This document shows positions 18,768 through 26,429 of a stretch of 64,000 nucleotides of DNA, one piece after another (within the stretch, counting starts at the first letter, position 1; the number at the start of each line of letters is the position of its first letter). Under the pieces are notes generated by a model that saw only the letters and a program-made list of their open reading frames with translations, made no database searches and was not told the origin of the DNA. The stretch is taken from positions 1-64,000 of the forward strand of contig NZ_DAMBQF010000006.1 in assembly GCF_032062245.1 (NCBI RefSeq). Reading direction: 5' to 3'. The position numbers and the translations under genes were made by a program. The DNA comes from Soonwooa sp032062245. Its GTDB lineage: Bacteria; Bacteroidota; Bacteroidia; Flavobacteriales; Weeksellaceae.

Positions 18768-18797
18768 ATTATATTGCATACGAAATCTCCATCCTAG
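18755..18797 (-). promoter_or_regulatory. Putative antiterminator pairing in the tyrA leader
   Basis: Minus-strand segment CTAGGATG (18797 to 18790) can pair over 8 bp (one U-G) with CGTCCTAG (18762 to 18755). The latter is the 5' arm and loop of the terminator, so the two structures exclude each other. The first segment begins 1 nt after the stop codon of the leader ORF, where a ribosome at the stop codon would mask it. Confidence 0.65.
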
Positions 18798-18798
18798 T

Positions 18799-18840
18799 TT
18801 AGGTTGTTAACTCGTAATAATATGTTGCTTGGTTATACAT
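18799..18840 (-). CDS. Putative Tyr-rich leader peptide of tyrA
   Basis: A 13-codon ORF reads MYNQATYYYELTT. Four of 13 residues are Tyr, three of them consecutive (TAT TAT TAC at 18814-18822). A promoter box TAGCTTTG ends 5 nt before the ATG. The Tyr run lies 12 nt before the stop codon, so a ribosome stalled there would leave the antiterminator segment free, while one reaching the stop would cover it. This is the geometry of amino-acid-specific attenuators such as those of the trp and phe operons. Expression is inferred. Confidence 0.65.
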   Translation of the reverse strand: MYNQATYYYELTT

Positions 18841-18845
18841 TGTTG

Positions 18846-18853
18846 CAAAGCTA
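18846..18853 (-). promoter_or_regulatory. Promoter -7 box of the tyrA leader
   Basis: TAGCTTTG matches TAnnTTTG exactly and lies 5 nt before the leader-peptide ATG, implying a nearly leaderless transcript. Readthrough from the upstream genes would also pass the attenuator. Confidence 0.6.
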
Positions 18854-18871
18854 TGAAAAGACTTTCAAATT

Positions 18872-19243
18872 TTAGTTTAATTTTTTAAAAGTTTTTATCA
18901 CCACAGAATCTTTTGTCTTTTCGTAAGTCAATTCGTATTTCGGATTCTTTTCGGGCGACGTCATATAATATTCTGGGAAAGGTTGCTTTTGCGCTTGGCT
19001 CTTGTCAAAGTCAATTGTTCCTTTTGCAATAATGGAATCTTTCAGATATTTAGCATCGATATTTTGCGACGCAAGTTGAGCTTTCAAAGCAATTGGTATA
19101 GACACTTCTTTGGTCATACTTTCTCCAATAACCCTGTCGTTTGGGAAGTAAGAGCAACTCGCACCTTTTTTATTTAAAATGAAAAAGACAATAATAAGTC
19201 CTGGAAGAAATCCAATAAGATAGAATTTAAGTTTTTTGAGCAT
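18872..19243 (-). CDS. Small membrane-anchored protein, DUF4258-like
   Basis: This 123-residue protein has one N-terminal transmembrane helix (about 7-23) followed by KKGASCSYFPNDRVIGE and a soluble domain presumably facing the periplasm. Similar proteins in Chryseobacterium are, from memory, labelled DUF4258; no function is known. It starts 9 nt after ald on the same strand and probably shares its transcript. The tyrA leader begins just downstream. Confidence 0.7.
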   Translation of the reverse strand: MLKKLKFYLIGFLPGLIIVFFILNKKGASCSYFPNDRVIGESMTKEVSIPIALKAQLASQNIDAKYLKDSIIAKGTIDFDKSQAQKQPFPEYYMTSPEKNPKYELTYEKTKDSVVIKTFKKLN

Positions 19244-19252
19244 TATTTAATT

Positions 19253-20449
19253 TTAGAAAATCAACAAGTTAATGTCGTGATATGGTAAATCGAATTTTTT
19301 ACAAATCACCAACTTTGTGTGGCGACCTTTGTACATGTAAAGGCTTTGTTTAACCTCTTTTTTGCTAAGCAGCATATTCTCGTAACCGCCATCTTCGTCG
19401 TAGCCAAGGATGTAACTTAAGAAGAAATTACTAATCGCTTTAGTTGTACTTCTTGGCATTCTCGCTGTTAAATTCGGAAGTCCGCAATGTACAACGTCAT
19501 GTTTTATAATGAAAGGCTTTTCAAGGCTTGTCAATTCAGAAGTTTCGATGGCTTTTCCGTTGTCAACTGTAATATCGATGATAACGCTACCTTTTTTCAT
19601 TTTCAAAACCATATCTTCTGTCACAACTGGTGGAAGGTTAAGTCTTGGTAACGCGCCAATTACAACATCAGCACGACGTACAGCTTTTGTTAATTCGCGA
19701 GGATCAATAATAGAAGTCGGTACACGATGATCAACAATAGAATGCAAACGTCTAAGTTTCGATAAAGAATTATCAAAAACACGAACATTGGCGCCTAATC
19801 CGATTGCAGCTTTAGTCGAAAATTCGCCAACGATACCAGCGCCGATAACGACTACTTCGGTTGGACGAACGCCTGTGATTCCGCCTAACATCACACCACT
19901 TGACAGAGCCAAAAGCTCTGACGCGTATAAAATAGAAACGCTTCCTGCAATCTCACCAATTAGTCTAACAAGCGATAGTTGCTCATATTCGTCGGTGATA
20001 AATTCGAAAGCGATAGCATTTATTTTTTTCTCAGCTAATTTTACAAAATAATCTTTGTCTCGAAGATTAAGCTGCAAGGCCGAAATGAGATAAGTATTCG
20101 GTTTTAGATAATCAATTTCCTCGTTAGTAGGAGGATTTATTTTAAGAATAATATCTTGTATAAAAGCCTCTTGAGGATTATCAACTATTAAAGCACCTGC
20201 TTCTGCATACTGCAAATCTGTGTATTGCGCACCTTCGCCAGCACCTTTTTCGATGACAACTTTGTGTCCCGCTTGCACAAGGACTTGCACCGCATCAGGG
20301 ATTAAACATAATCTCTTTTCGGAAAGGCTAATTTCTTTTGGGATGCCAATGCTATGCATTTTTCCTTTGCGTACAACCTCAAGCTTTTCCTCTTTTGGGA
20401 TAAGTTCTTCCTCTTTAAAGGGCGTAAATATGGTAGAAGTGTGACTCAT
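19253..20449 (-). CDS. ald: Alanine dehydrogenase family protein
   Basis: NAD-dependent interconversion of L-alanine and pyruvate plus ammonia. The 398-residue protein has the AlaDH/PNT N-terminal domain (IGIPKEISLSEKRL, GAGEGAQYTD). The NAD-binding domain is marked by VIGAGIVGEFSTKAAIGLGA, with VIGALPRLN and GSVIIDITVDNG further on. About 30 residues precede the conserved core. It is the first gene of a probable ald / small membrane protein / tyrA series. A TATCTTTA box lies upstream at about 20473-20480. Confidence 0.88.
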   Translation of the reverse strand: MSHTSTIFTPFKEEELIPKEEKLEVVRKGKMHSIGIPKEISLSEKRLCLIPDAVQVLVQAGHKVVIEKGAGEGAQYTDLQYAEAGALIVDNPQEAFIQDIILKINPPTNEEIDYLKPNTYLISALQLNLRDKDYFVKLAEKKINAIAFEFITDEYEQLSLVRLIGEIAGSVSILYASELLALSSGVMLGGITGVRPTEVVVIGAGIVGEFSTKAAIGLGANVRVFDNSLSKLRRLHSIVDHRVPTSIIDPRELTKAVRRADVVIGALPRLNLPPVVTEDMVLKMKKGSVIIDITVDNGKAIETSELTSLEKPFIIKHDVVHCGLPNLTARMPRSTTKAISNFFLSYILGYDEDGGYENMLLSKKEVKQSLYMYKGRHTKLVICKKFDLPYHDINLLIF

Positions 20450-20509
20450 GCAGTCTGCAATTTTTATTAGATTAAAGATACAAATATAATCAACTTGCTT
20501 ATTATATCA

Positions 20510-20917
20510 TTATTTGAAATTAATAATCCTTTCTTCGCCAGTGTGGGTAATTTGCATTTCGTGGAATTCTTCCGGAAGAAGCTCGCTTTCGTAGATTTCT
20601 GGCCACTCGATAATGCAGAGATAAGCGTTATCAAGATATTCTTCGATGCCAAAATCATAAGCTTCTTCAATATTTTTTAAACGATAAAGATCAAAATGAA
20701 ATATTTTTCCGTTCGGAGAATTGTATTCGTTAACAATGGAGTAGGTCGGCGAACTTACTTCGTCTTCACTTCCCAATGCGGAAACCAATTGTTGCGAAAA
20801 AGTTGTCTTACCAGCACCCAAATTTCCCTTTAATAAAAGGATTGGTCTGTCCAACTGAGATTTTACATAGTCAACAACTTCTTGCCATTCTTCGATGCTT
20901 CGAATCTTGAATTCCAT
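20510..20917 (-). CDS. tsaE: tRNA t6A biosynthesis ATPase TsaE
   Basis: ATPase that works with TsaB and TsaD to form threonylcarbamoyladenosine at position 37 of ANN-decoding tRNAs. The 135-residue protein has the Walker A motif GNLGAGKTTF, the signature SSPTYSIVNEY, FHFDLYRL and the Walker B-like IIEWPEI. The length is typical. It is divergent from dnaG and precedes ald on the same strand. Confidence 0.94.
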   Translation of the reverse strand: MEFKIRSIEEWQEVVDYVKSQLDRPILLLKGNLGAGKTTFSQQLVSALGSEDEVSSPTYSIVNEYNSPNGKIFHFDLYRLKNIEEAYDFGIEEYLDNAYLCIIEWPEIYESELLPEEFHEMQITHTGEERIINFK

Positions 20918-21027
20918 CTTTTAAAAATTTTGGTAAAATTACGGATTTTGAAGTTGATTTTATTTAAACAAAAAGTTTCCGATATTTTTTATTTTTTAAA
21001 TCCTAAACCAATCACTAAATTTACATC

Positions 21028-22950
21028 GTGATTACTAAAGAAACTATAGATAAAATTTTCTCTGCAGCCCGCATTGAAGAAATCATCGGCGAATATGTAC
21101 AACTAAAGCGCGCTGGCTCTAACCTAAAAGGTCTGAGTCCCTTTGTGGATGAGAAGTCACCAAGTTTTATTGTATCACCAAGTAAGCAGATTTTTAAAGA
21201 TTTTTCTTCCGGAAAAGGTGGTGGTGTCATCACTTTTCTCAAAGAATTAGAAGGCTTTTCTTATCCCGAAGCTTTACGACATCTAGCCAAGAAATATGGT
21301 ATTCCTGTGGAGGAAGATATTGTCGAAATGTCGCCGGAGCAAAAGCAACAACGTGACCAAAAGGATTTAATTTATAAAATACATGAGGTTGCTAATGACT
21401 TTTTTATCGAGCAACTTTGGGACGCAGAAGAAGGTCAACAGATTGGACTTTCGTACTTTAGAGAGCGAGAGCTTCGTCAAGATATCATTAAAAAATTTCA
21501 GCTTGGTTATTCGCCCGAGAAGAAAGATGCCTTTACAGAATATGCTTTAGCAAAAGGCTATGACAAAGACATTCTCGAAAAGTCTGGACTTTCCGTTTTC
21601 CCTGAAAATGCACCAAAAGGTGTTGACCGTTTTCGTGAGCGCGTGATGTTTCCGATACATAGTTTTTCGGGACGTGTTCTAGGTTTTGGCGGACGGATTC
21701 TTAATAATACCATCAAAACGGCGAAGTATCTCAACTCTCCAGAAACCGAAATTTATCATAAATCCAATGTTCTTTACGGACTTTTCCAATCCAAGCAAGC
21801 GATTTCTAAACAGAATCTTTGTCTTTTGGTGGAAGGTTATATGGATGTTATTGCGCTTCATCAAGCCGGGATTGAGCATGTTGTTGCAAGTAGTGGAACG
21901 GCGTTAACAGTCGAGCAAATCAAGTTGATTAAACGTCTTACAGAGAATGTGACGATTTTGTTTGACGGTGATGCAGCTGGGATTAAAGCGAGTTTCCGAA
22001 GCATTGATATGTTGCTGTCAGAAGGGATGAATATTCGCGTTCTGTTATTTCCTGATGGTGATGATCCAGACAGTTTTTCGAGAAAGCATCCACAAGATTA
22101 TGTCGAAGATTTTATTCAGAAACATGCGCAGGATTTTATCGATTTTAAAGCAGAAATTCTTTTTCAAAATACCGATAACGACCCAATTAAAAAAGCAGAA
22201 GCAATTCGTGAGATTGTAAAGTCTGTTGCTTTTGTGACCAATGGTCTTAAACAAGAAATTTACCTTAAAGAAGTTGCCAATAAGTTTAAACTTAGCGAGC
22301 AGAATTTGTTTAATGAGTTACAACTCCAAAAAGATTACAAAAATAAAGAGTATCGTCCGCGACCTCAAGTTGCGCAACCTGAACAAAAGTTAGAAATTGT
22401 TGCCAATATTGATAGCAAAATCAGTCCGCTTTTTGTTTTGGAAGAAAAACTAATTGAGTTGATGATGAAGTTTGGAGATGTTGTTATTGAACGAAAAGAT
22501 GCGGAAGGTGAAACTTACAAAATATCGGTGATTGAAGAAATTATTCAACATTTAGAAGAAGATGATTGTCAATTGCAAACCGAAATCAACCAAAAAATTG
22601 TTGATGAAATAAAAGCTGGACTTCAAGAAGATGAATTGCGATCAAGTTCTTTTTTCTTTAAATTAATGGACGAAGATATTTCGGGGAAAATGGCGGATAC
22701 TATGATTAATCCTTATGAAACAAGTAATTGGGCGAAGTTTAATATTTATTTTAGCAGCGAAGAAGAAGTTGTTCCCAAAATGGTAAGTGACACAATTTTG
22801 CGTTACAAACGAGAATATGTCATGAAGATTATTGAGGATCTTAAAAAAGCTTTAGAAACCGAAGACGAAAAAGAAGAAATTTATTTTAAAATCGTGAAAC
22901 TTTCTCAACTTCGCAACCACTTAGACGCCATGTTGTATAGGATTTTATGA
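21028..22950 (+). CDS. dnaG: DNA primase DnaG (zinc ligands absent)
   Basis: Synthesises RNA primers for replication. The 640-residue protein has the N-terminal CHC2-type region (about 1-100), the TOPRIM catalytic core with LVEGYMDV and FDGDAAGIKA, and a C-terminal helicase-interaction region. The canonical zinc ligands C-x2-H and C-x2-C are replaced: GLSPFV gives Ser37/Val40 and KDFSS gives Asp58/Ser61. The surrounding fold motif (SPSFIVSPSKQ, SGKGGG) is intact. From memory, related Flavobacteriia share this loss. The predicted start is the ATG at 21028. Confidence 0.93.
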   Translation: MITKETIDKIFSAARIEEIIGEYVQLKRAGSNLKGLSPFVDEKSPSFIVSPSKQIFKDFSSGKGGGVITFLKELEGFSYPEALRHLAKKYGIPVEEDIVEMSPEQKQQRDQKDLIYKIHEVANDFFIEQLWDAEEGQQIGLSYFRERELRQDIIKKFQLGYSPEKKDAFTEYALAKGYDKDILEKSGLSVFPENAPKGVDRFRERVMFPIHSFSGRVLGFGGRILNNTIKTAKYLNSPETEIYHKSNVLYGLFQSKQAISKQNLCLLVEGYMDVIALHQAGIEHVVASSGTALTVEQIKLIKRLTENVTILFDGDAAGIKASFRSIDMLLSEGMNIRVLLFPDGDDPDSFSRKHPQDYVEDFIQKHAQDFIDFKAEILFQNTDNDPIKKAEAIREIVKSVAFVTNGLKQEIYLKEVANKFKLSEQNLFNELQLQKDYKNKEYRPRPQVAQPEQKLEIVANIDSKISPLFVLEEKLIELMMKFGDVVIERKDAEGETYKISVIEEIIQHLEEDDCQLQTEINQKIVDEIKAGLQEDELRSSSFFFKLMDEDISGKMADTMINPYETSNWAKFNIYFSSEEEVVPKMVSDTILRYKREYVMKIIEDLKKALETEDEKEEIYFKIVKLSQLRNHLDAMLYRIL

Positions 22951-23017
22951 CAGAATGGCGTACTTTAGCAAAGGAACAGAAATTGCAAATACAAACTCGA
23001 AAAAAATACCAATTTAT

Positions 23018-23701
23018 ATGGACTTAAAAAAAGAATTTAGAGATTACGCGGTGAAGCATCAAGGTATCAATGGCCTTGCAACCGACCAATATATGGGAAT
23101 GTTCAGCCCAACTAATTTGACGCCGTACATTATGGAAGAACGTCGTATGAATGTTGCACAGATGGACGTTTTCTCAAGATTAATGATGGACAGAATCATC
23201 TTTTTAGGAACAGGAATTGACGACCAAGTTGCGAATATTGTGACAGCTCAGTTGTTATTCTTAGAAAGCTCTGATCCATCGAAGGATATTCAGATTTACA
23301 TAAATTCTCCAGGTGGTAGCGTTTATGCAGGTTTGGGTATCTACGACACCATGCAAATTATCAAGCCAGATGTTGCTACAATCTGTACAGGTATTGCGGC
23401 ATCGATGGGTGCTGTGCTGTTAGTTGCAGGAGAAAAAGGAAAGCGTTCTGCACTTAAGCATTCTCGTGTGATGATTCACCAACCGAGTGGCGGCGCACAA
23501 GGTGTAGCTTCGGATATGGAAATCAACCTTAGAGAAATGTTGAAGTTGAAGAAAGAACTTTACGATATTATTTCTCAACACTCAGGTCAAACTTACGATT
23601 GGGTAGAAAAAGCCTCTGACAGAGACTATTGGATGACGTCGGAAGAAGCAAAAGGCTTCGGAATGGTTGATGAGGTTTTGGAAAGAAAAATCGCTAAATA
23701 A
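23018..23701 (+). CDS. clpP: ATP-dependent Clp protease proteolytic subunit
   Basis: Self-compartmentalised serine protease subunit that pairs with ClpX or ClpC. The chosen start, MDLKKEFRDYAVKHQGI, agrees with related ClpP and gives 227 residues. The frame is open back to an ATG at 22955, 4 nt after dnaG, which would add 21 residues. The catalytic Ser is in GIAASMGA, His in MIHQPSGG and Asp in the SDRDYWM region. It lies directly after dnaG and may be co-transcribed. Confidence 0.94.
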   Translation: MDLKKEFRDYAVKHQGINGLATDQYMGMFSPTNLTPYIMEERRMNVAQMDVFSRLMMDRIIFLGTGIDDQVANIVTAQLLFLESSDPSKDIQIYINSPGGSVYAGLGIYDTMQIIKPDVATICTGIAASMGAVLLVAGEKGKRSALKHSRVMIHQPSGGAQGVASDMEINLREMLKLKKELYDIISQHSGQTYDWVEKASDRDYWMTSEEAKGFGMVDEVLERKIAK

Positions 23702-23706
23702 TATAT

Positions 23707-23733
23707 AAAACTCAGTGTGAACTGAGTTTTTTT
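23707..23733 (+). terminator. Intrinsic terminator of clpP
   Basis: AAAACTCAGT-GTGA-ACTGAGTTTT, a 10-bp perfect stem followed by T. Confidence 0.92.
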
Positions 23734-23755
23734 ATTTTTTAACATTTAATTCATC

Positions 23756-23783
23756 TTGTTTATTGAATTATTTTATATCTTTA
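23756..23783 (+). promoter_or_regulatory. Promoter of a small transcript
   Basis: A TTG at 23756-23758 is followed after 17 nt by TATCTTTA (23776-23783). This spacing matches Bacteroidota -33/-7 promoters. The next annotated gene on this strand is more than 1 kb away, so it probably serves the short unit that ends at 23887. Confidence 0.55.
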
Positions 23784-23887
23784 ATCTAGAAATAATGGAA
23801 ATGATACCTTTGGCAAGACATATTTTCGATATTACTACACTTAATTTGATACATTTTGAGATGGCTGGGTAGCCGTCTCTTTTTTTT
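23784..23887 (+). ncRNA. Candidate small RNA or small-protein transcript
   Basis: About 100 nt are delimited by a promoter (23756-23783) and a strong terminator (23858-23887). Inside lies a 25-codon ORF (23795-23872, MEMIPLARHIF and following) whose TAG stop falls in the terminator loop, so translation could disturb termination. I recognise no known RNA family. Confidence 0.45.
23858..23887 (+). terminator. Terminator of the small transcript
   Basis: GAGATGGCT-GGGT-AGCCGTCTC (9-bp stem, one G-U) followed by eight T. Confidence 0.9.
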
Positions 23888-23926
23888 ATAAGTACTAACT
23901 AAAACAAAATGAGATGTCTTTCTATT

Positions 23927-23958
23927 GAAGTGGTTTATAAAGAATCACTTCTTTTTTT
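23927..23958 (+). terminator. Second plus-strand terminator-like hairpin
   Basis: GAAGTG and CACTTC pair around a 13-nt loop and are followed by seven T on the plus strand. It lies 40 nt behind the first terminator and next to the stop codon of the convergent TIGR02757 gene, so it may catch readthrough. Confidence 0.6.
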
Positions 23959-24721
23959 ATTCAAATTCTTTACTGATGCCAAGTCCGAATAAAGCGTAGT
24001 CATAAATTGCTGGGTCTTTTGCATTAAGTTGTCTCAAAACCAAATCCAATTCTTCTAAAGTTTTCCAATCGTTTTGTTTTCGCGTGACAAGATTTAGTTT
24101 TCGAGAAATATTGGCGGTGTGGACATCCAACGGAATGGAAAGATATGCTTGATCGATGTTTTTCCAAATTCCAAAATCGACACCACGATTATCGTCTCGC
24201 ACCATCCAACGCAAAAACATCATAATCCTTTTCGACGCAGAGTTTTTGTAAGGCGAACTTACATGCTTATGAGCGCGATGTTCCTCTTTTAAAAATTCTT
24301 TCCTAAAACGTTCGATGCTGTGATAGAAGTTGGTTTCATCATTTTTTAAAAGAAATAAATCTTCCAAACTGTCGTGTTCTCGATAAATTCTTTGGAACTG
24401 TTTCAGAAAATATTTAAAATCTTCCATGTGAAAAGTACGATGCGCCGCTTTGTTTGGAAATTTTTCTAAATCTGAATTTTTAAAATTTAAAACAAAATCA
24501 TAAGGCGAGTTTCCCATAAGTTCCATCATCAAATCTGCATTTTTTATAATCGCCTTTCTATTGCCCCAAGCGATACTAGCTGACAGAAAACCTGCAATTT
24601 CTATATCTTGTTTAGTATCAAAACGATGCGGAATTTGGATTGGATCATTTTCAATAAATGATGTATTATTATAAAAGTCAGCTTTTTCGTTAAGAAGATC
24701 AATAATGTCTTGTTGAAGCAT
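23957..24721 (-). CDS. TIGR02757 family protein (DUF2400)
   Basis: This 254-residue protein matches the TIGR02757/DUF2400 family of Bacteroidota. Recognisable segments are AGFLSASIAWGNRKAI, KRIMMFLRWMVRDD, LSIPLDVHTANISRKL and YDYALFGLGI. The family has a helix-hairpin-helix/endonuclease III-like helical fold, but a DNA-repair role is not demonstrated to my knowledge. A minus-strand TAATTTTG box lies 131 nt upstream, with a strong inverted repeat between it and the ATG. Confidence 0.85.
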   Translation of the reverse strand: MLQQDIIDLLNEKADFYNNTSFIENDPIQIPHRFDTKQDIEIAGFLSASIAWGNRKAIIKNADLMMELMGNSPYDFVLNFKNSDLEKFPNKAAHRTFHMEDFKYFLKQFQRIYREHDSLEDLFLLKNDETNFYHSIERFRKEFLKEEHRAHKHVSSPYKNSASKRIMMFLRWMVRDDNRGVDFGIWKNIDQAYLSIPLDVHTANISRKLNLVTRKQNDWKTLEELDLVLRQLNAKDPAIYDYALFGLGISKEFE

Positions 24722-24778
24722 TTTTTATTTTTATTAAATTTTTTGTCAGCGGCTGTAATATGAAATGTTGCTTTTATT

Positions 24779-24811
24779 AAGGCTTTCAGAGTTTCAAACT
24801 CTGAAAGCTTT
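24779..24811. repeat. Inverted repeat, copy 1 of a dispersed hairpin
   Basis: GCTTTCAGAGTTT and AAACTCTGAAAGC form 13-bp perfect arms around one base. Almost the same sequence (GGCTTTCAGAGTT...AACTCTGAAAGCC) occurs at 35649-35688 as a terminator. Here it lies between the divergent promoters of TIGR02757 and pyrEF, in the leader of the former. Confidence 0.8.
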
Positions 24812-24851
24812 ATTAGAAAATTTATGTTTAAAAATTCAATTTCTGACGGTG

Positions 24852-24859
24852 CAAAATTA
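24852..24859 (-). promoter_or_regulatory. Promoter -7 box of the TIGR02757 gene
   Basis: TAATTTTG on the minus strand, matching TAnnTTTG, with a leader of about 130 nt that contains the inverted repeat. Confidence 0.45.
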
Positions 24860-24879
24860 CAATATTGAAAATTAAATTT

Positions 24880-24887
24880 TAACTTTG
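24880..24887 (+). promoter_or_regulatory. Promoter -7 box of pyrEF
   Basis: TAACTTTG matches TAnnTTTG and ends 19 nt before the ATG at 24907. Confidence 0.55.
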
Positions 24888-24906
24888 TAGAAAGTGAAAA
24901 GTAAAA

Positions 24907-26265
24907 ATGGAAAGTAAAAAAGAATTTTTTTTAGAATGCTACAAATTGGGCATTATCAAATTCGGAAGATTTACATTGAAAAGTGGCATCGAAAGTCCTT
25001 TTTATGTTGACTTACGTCCTTTGGCATCAGAACCAAAAATCTTAAAAAATCTTGCCAACTATCTTTTGGATATGTTGCCTTTGGATAATTTTGATGTGAT
25101 TTGCGGTGTGCCTTACGCAGCGCTTCCGATGGCAACAGCGATGTCTTTAGAAAGTTACATTCCGTTGATTATTAAAAGAAAAGAAGCTAAAACTTATGGT
25201 ACAAAAAAACTTCTTGAAGGTATTTATAAAAAAGGCGACAATTGTCTTTTGGTGGAAGATGTGATTACATCAGGAAAATCGCTTGTCGAAACTATAGAAG
25301 AAGTTGAAAATGAAGGTTTAAAAGTTGCCGATATTGTTGTTGTTTTGGATAGAGAACAAGGCGGAAAAGAAAAATTAGAAGCCAAAGGTTACAAAATTCA
25401 TACGCTGTTTACGATTTCGGAAGTTGTGAAAATTTTGAAAGAAGTTGAACATCTTACTGACGAAGAAGTCGCTAGAATAAATGATTTCTTAAACGGAAAC
25501 CAAGTTCAGTTTCAAGAAAAAAAGAAAATTTCTTACGAAAATAAATTAGAAAAAGTGGAGCATCCGATGGCGAAGCGCCTTTTGGAAATCGCTATTGCAA
25601 AAAATTCTAACCTTATCGCTTCAGCTGATGTTTTGTCAACTCGAGAGCTTTTAGACTTTGCTGATATGGTAGGTCCACACATTGTTGCGCTTAAAACGCA
25701 TATCGATATTTTGACAGATTTTGATGCAGATTCTACGATTTTACCATTAAAAGATTTAGCGCAAAAACATAATTTCTTAATTATGGAAGATCGCAAATTT
25801 GCTGATATTGGTAACACGCAAGAATTGCAATTTTCATACGGAATGTACAAGATTTCTAACTGGGCAGACCTTGTTACGGCGCAAGTAATTGGTGGAAGTG
25901 CTAGTCTCGATGGTTTCCTTAATGTTGGTGTTGTAGCGATTTTGGGAATGTCTTCTAAAGGTACTTTGACCGACGCGCATTATCGTGAAGAAGCAATGAA
26001 AATTATCGAAAACCAATCTAACGTTATGGCTTGTGTTGCGCAAAACGAAATTCCAGATAATTTGATTTTGATGACGCCAGGCGTTAATCTTTCGGATTCC
26101 GGAGATAGCAAAGGTCAACAATATAACACACCAGAAAAAGTGATTAATAAATATCATACGGATTTCATTATCGTTGGTCGCGGTATTTATAAAGCCGAAA
26201 ATCCAGAACAGGAAGCCGTTAAATACAAAATGGCAGGTTGGGAAGCTTACAAAAACGCTATGTAA
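24907..26265 (+). CDS. Bifunctional UMP synthase (OPRT-OMP decarboxylase fusion)
   Basis: Catalyses the last two steps of UMP synthesis, orotate to OMP to UMP. Residues about 1-200 are orotate phosphoribosyltransferase with the PRPP-binding loop LLVEDVITSGKS (residues 114-125). Residues about 215-452 are OMP decarboxylase with the catalytic LIMEDRKFADIGNT motif (about residues 291-304), the phosphate-binding LTPGV-like MTPGVNL and IIVGRGIY. The domain order and the DRKFADIGNT decarboxylase type resemble eukaryotic UMPS/URA3. It has its own promoter and terminator. Confidence 0.93.
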   Translation: MESKKEFFLECYKLGIIKFGRFTLKSGIESPFYVDLRPLASEPKILKNLANYLLDMLPLDNFDVICGVPYAALPMATAMSLESYIPLIIKRKEAKTYGTKKLLEGIYKKGDNCLLVEDVITSGKSLVETIEEVENEGLKVADIVVVLDREQGGKEKLEAKGYKIHTLFTISEVVKILKEVEHLTDEEVARINDFLNGNQVQFQEKKKISYENKLEKVEHPMAKRLLEIAIAKNSNLIASADVLSTRELLDFADMVGPHIVALKTHIDILTDFDADSTILPLKDLAQKHNFLIMEDRKFADIGNTQELQFSYGMYKISNWADLVTAQVIGGSASLDGFLNVGVVAILGMSSKGTLTDAHYREEAMKIIENQSNVMACVAQNEIPDNLILMTPGVNLSDSGDSKGQQYNTPEKVINKYHTDFIIVGRGIYKAENPEQEAVKYKMAGWEAYKNAM

Positions 26266-26287
26266 AATTATCTTTTTTAAAATACAG

Positions 26288-26323
26288 AAACAGTTATCGA
26301 GATTTTCGATAACTGTTTTTTTG
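26288..26323 (+). terminator. Intrinsic terminator of the UMP synthase gene
   Basis: AAACAGTTATCGA pairs with TCGATAACTGTTT, followed by a T run. Confidence 0.92.
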
Positions 26324-26429
26324 TTTTGATATTAAATTTTAAACTATAATTCATTTTTCCAGAATTAATGCAGACCTGATAAAGAATTTCGAAAGTTTTT
26401 TTGCTAAATTTGAGTATTGCAAATATTTG

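Noticed and set aside
22955..23017. Longer ClpP with start at 22955
   Set aside because: Possible, but the extra 21 residues have no counterpart in the family as I remember it, and the ATG at 23018 opens with the conserved MDLKKEFRDYA.
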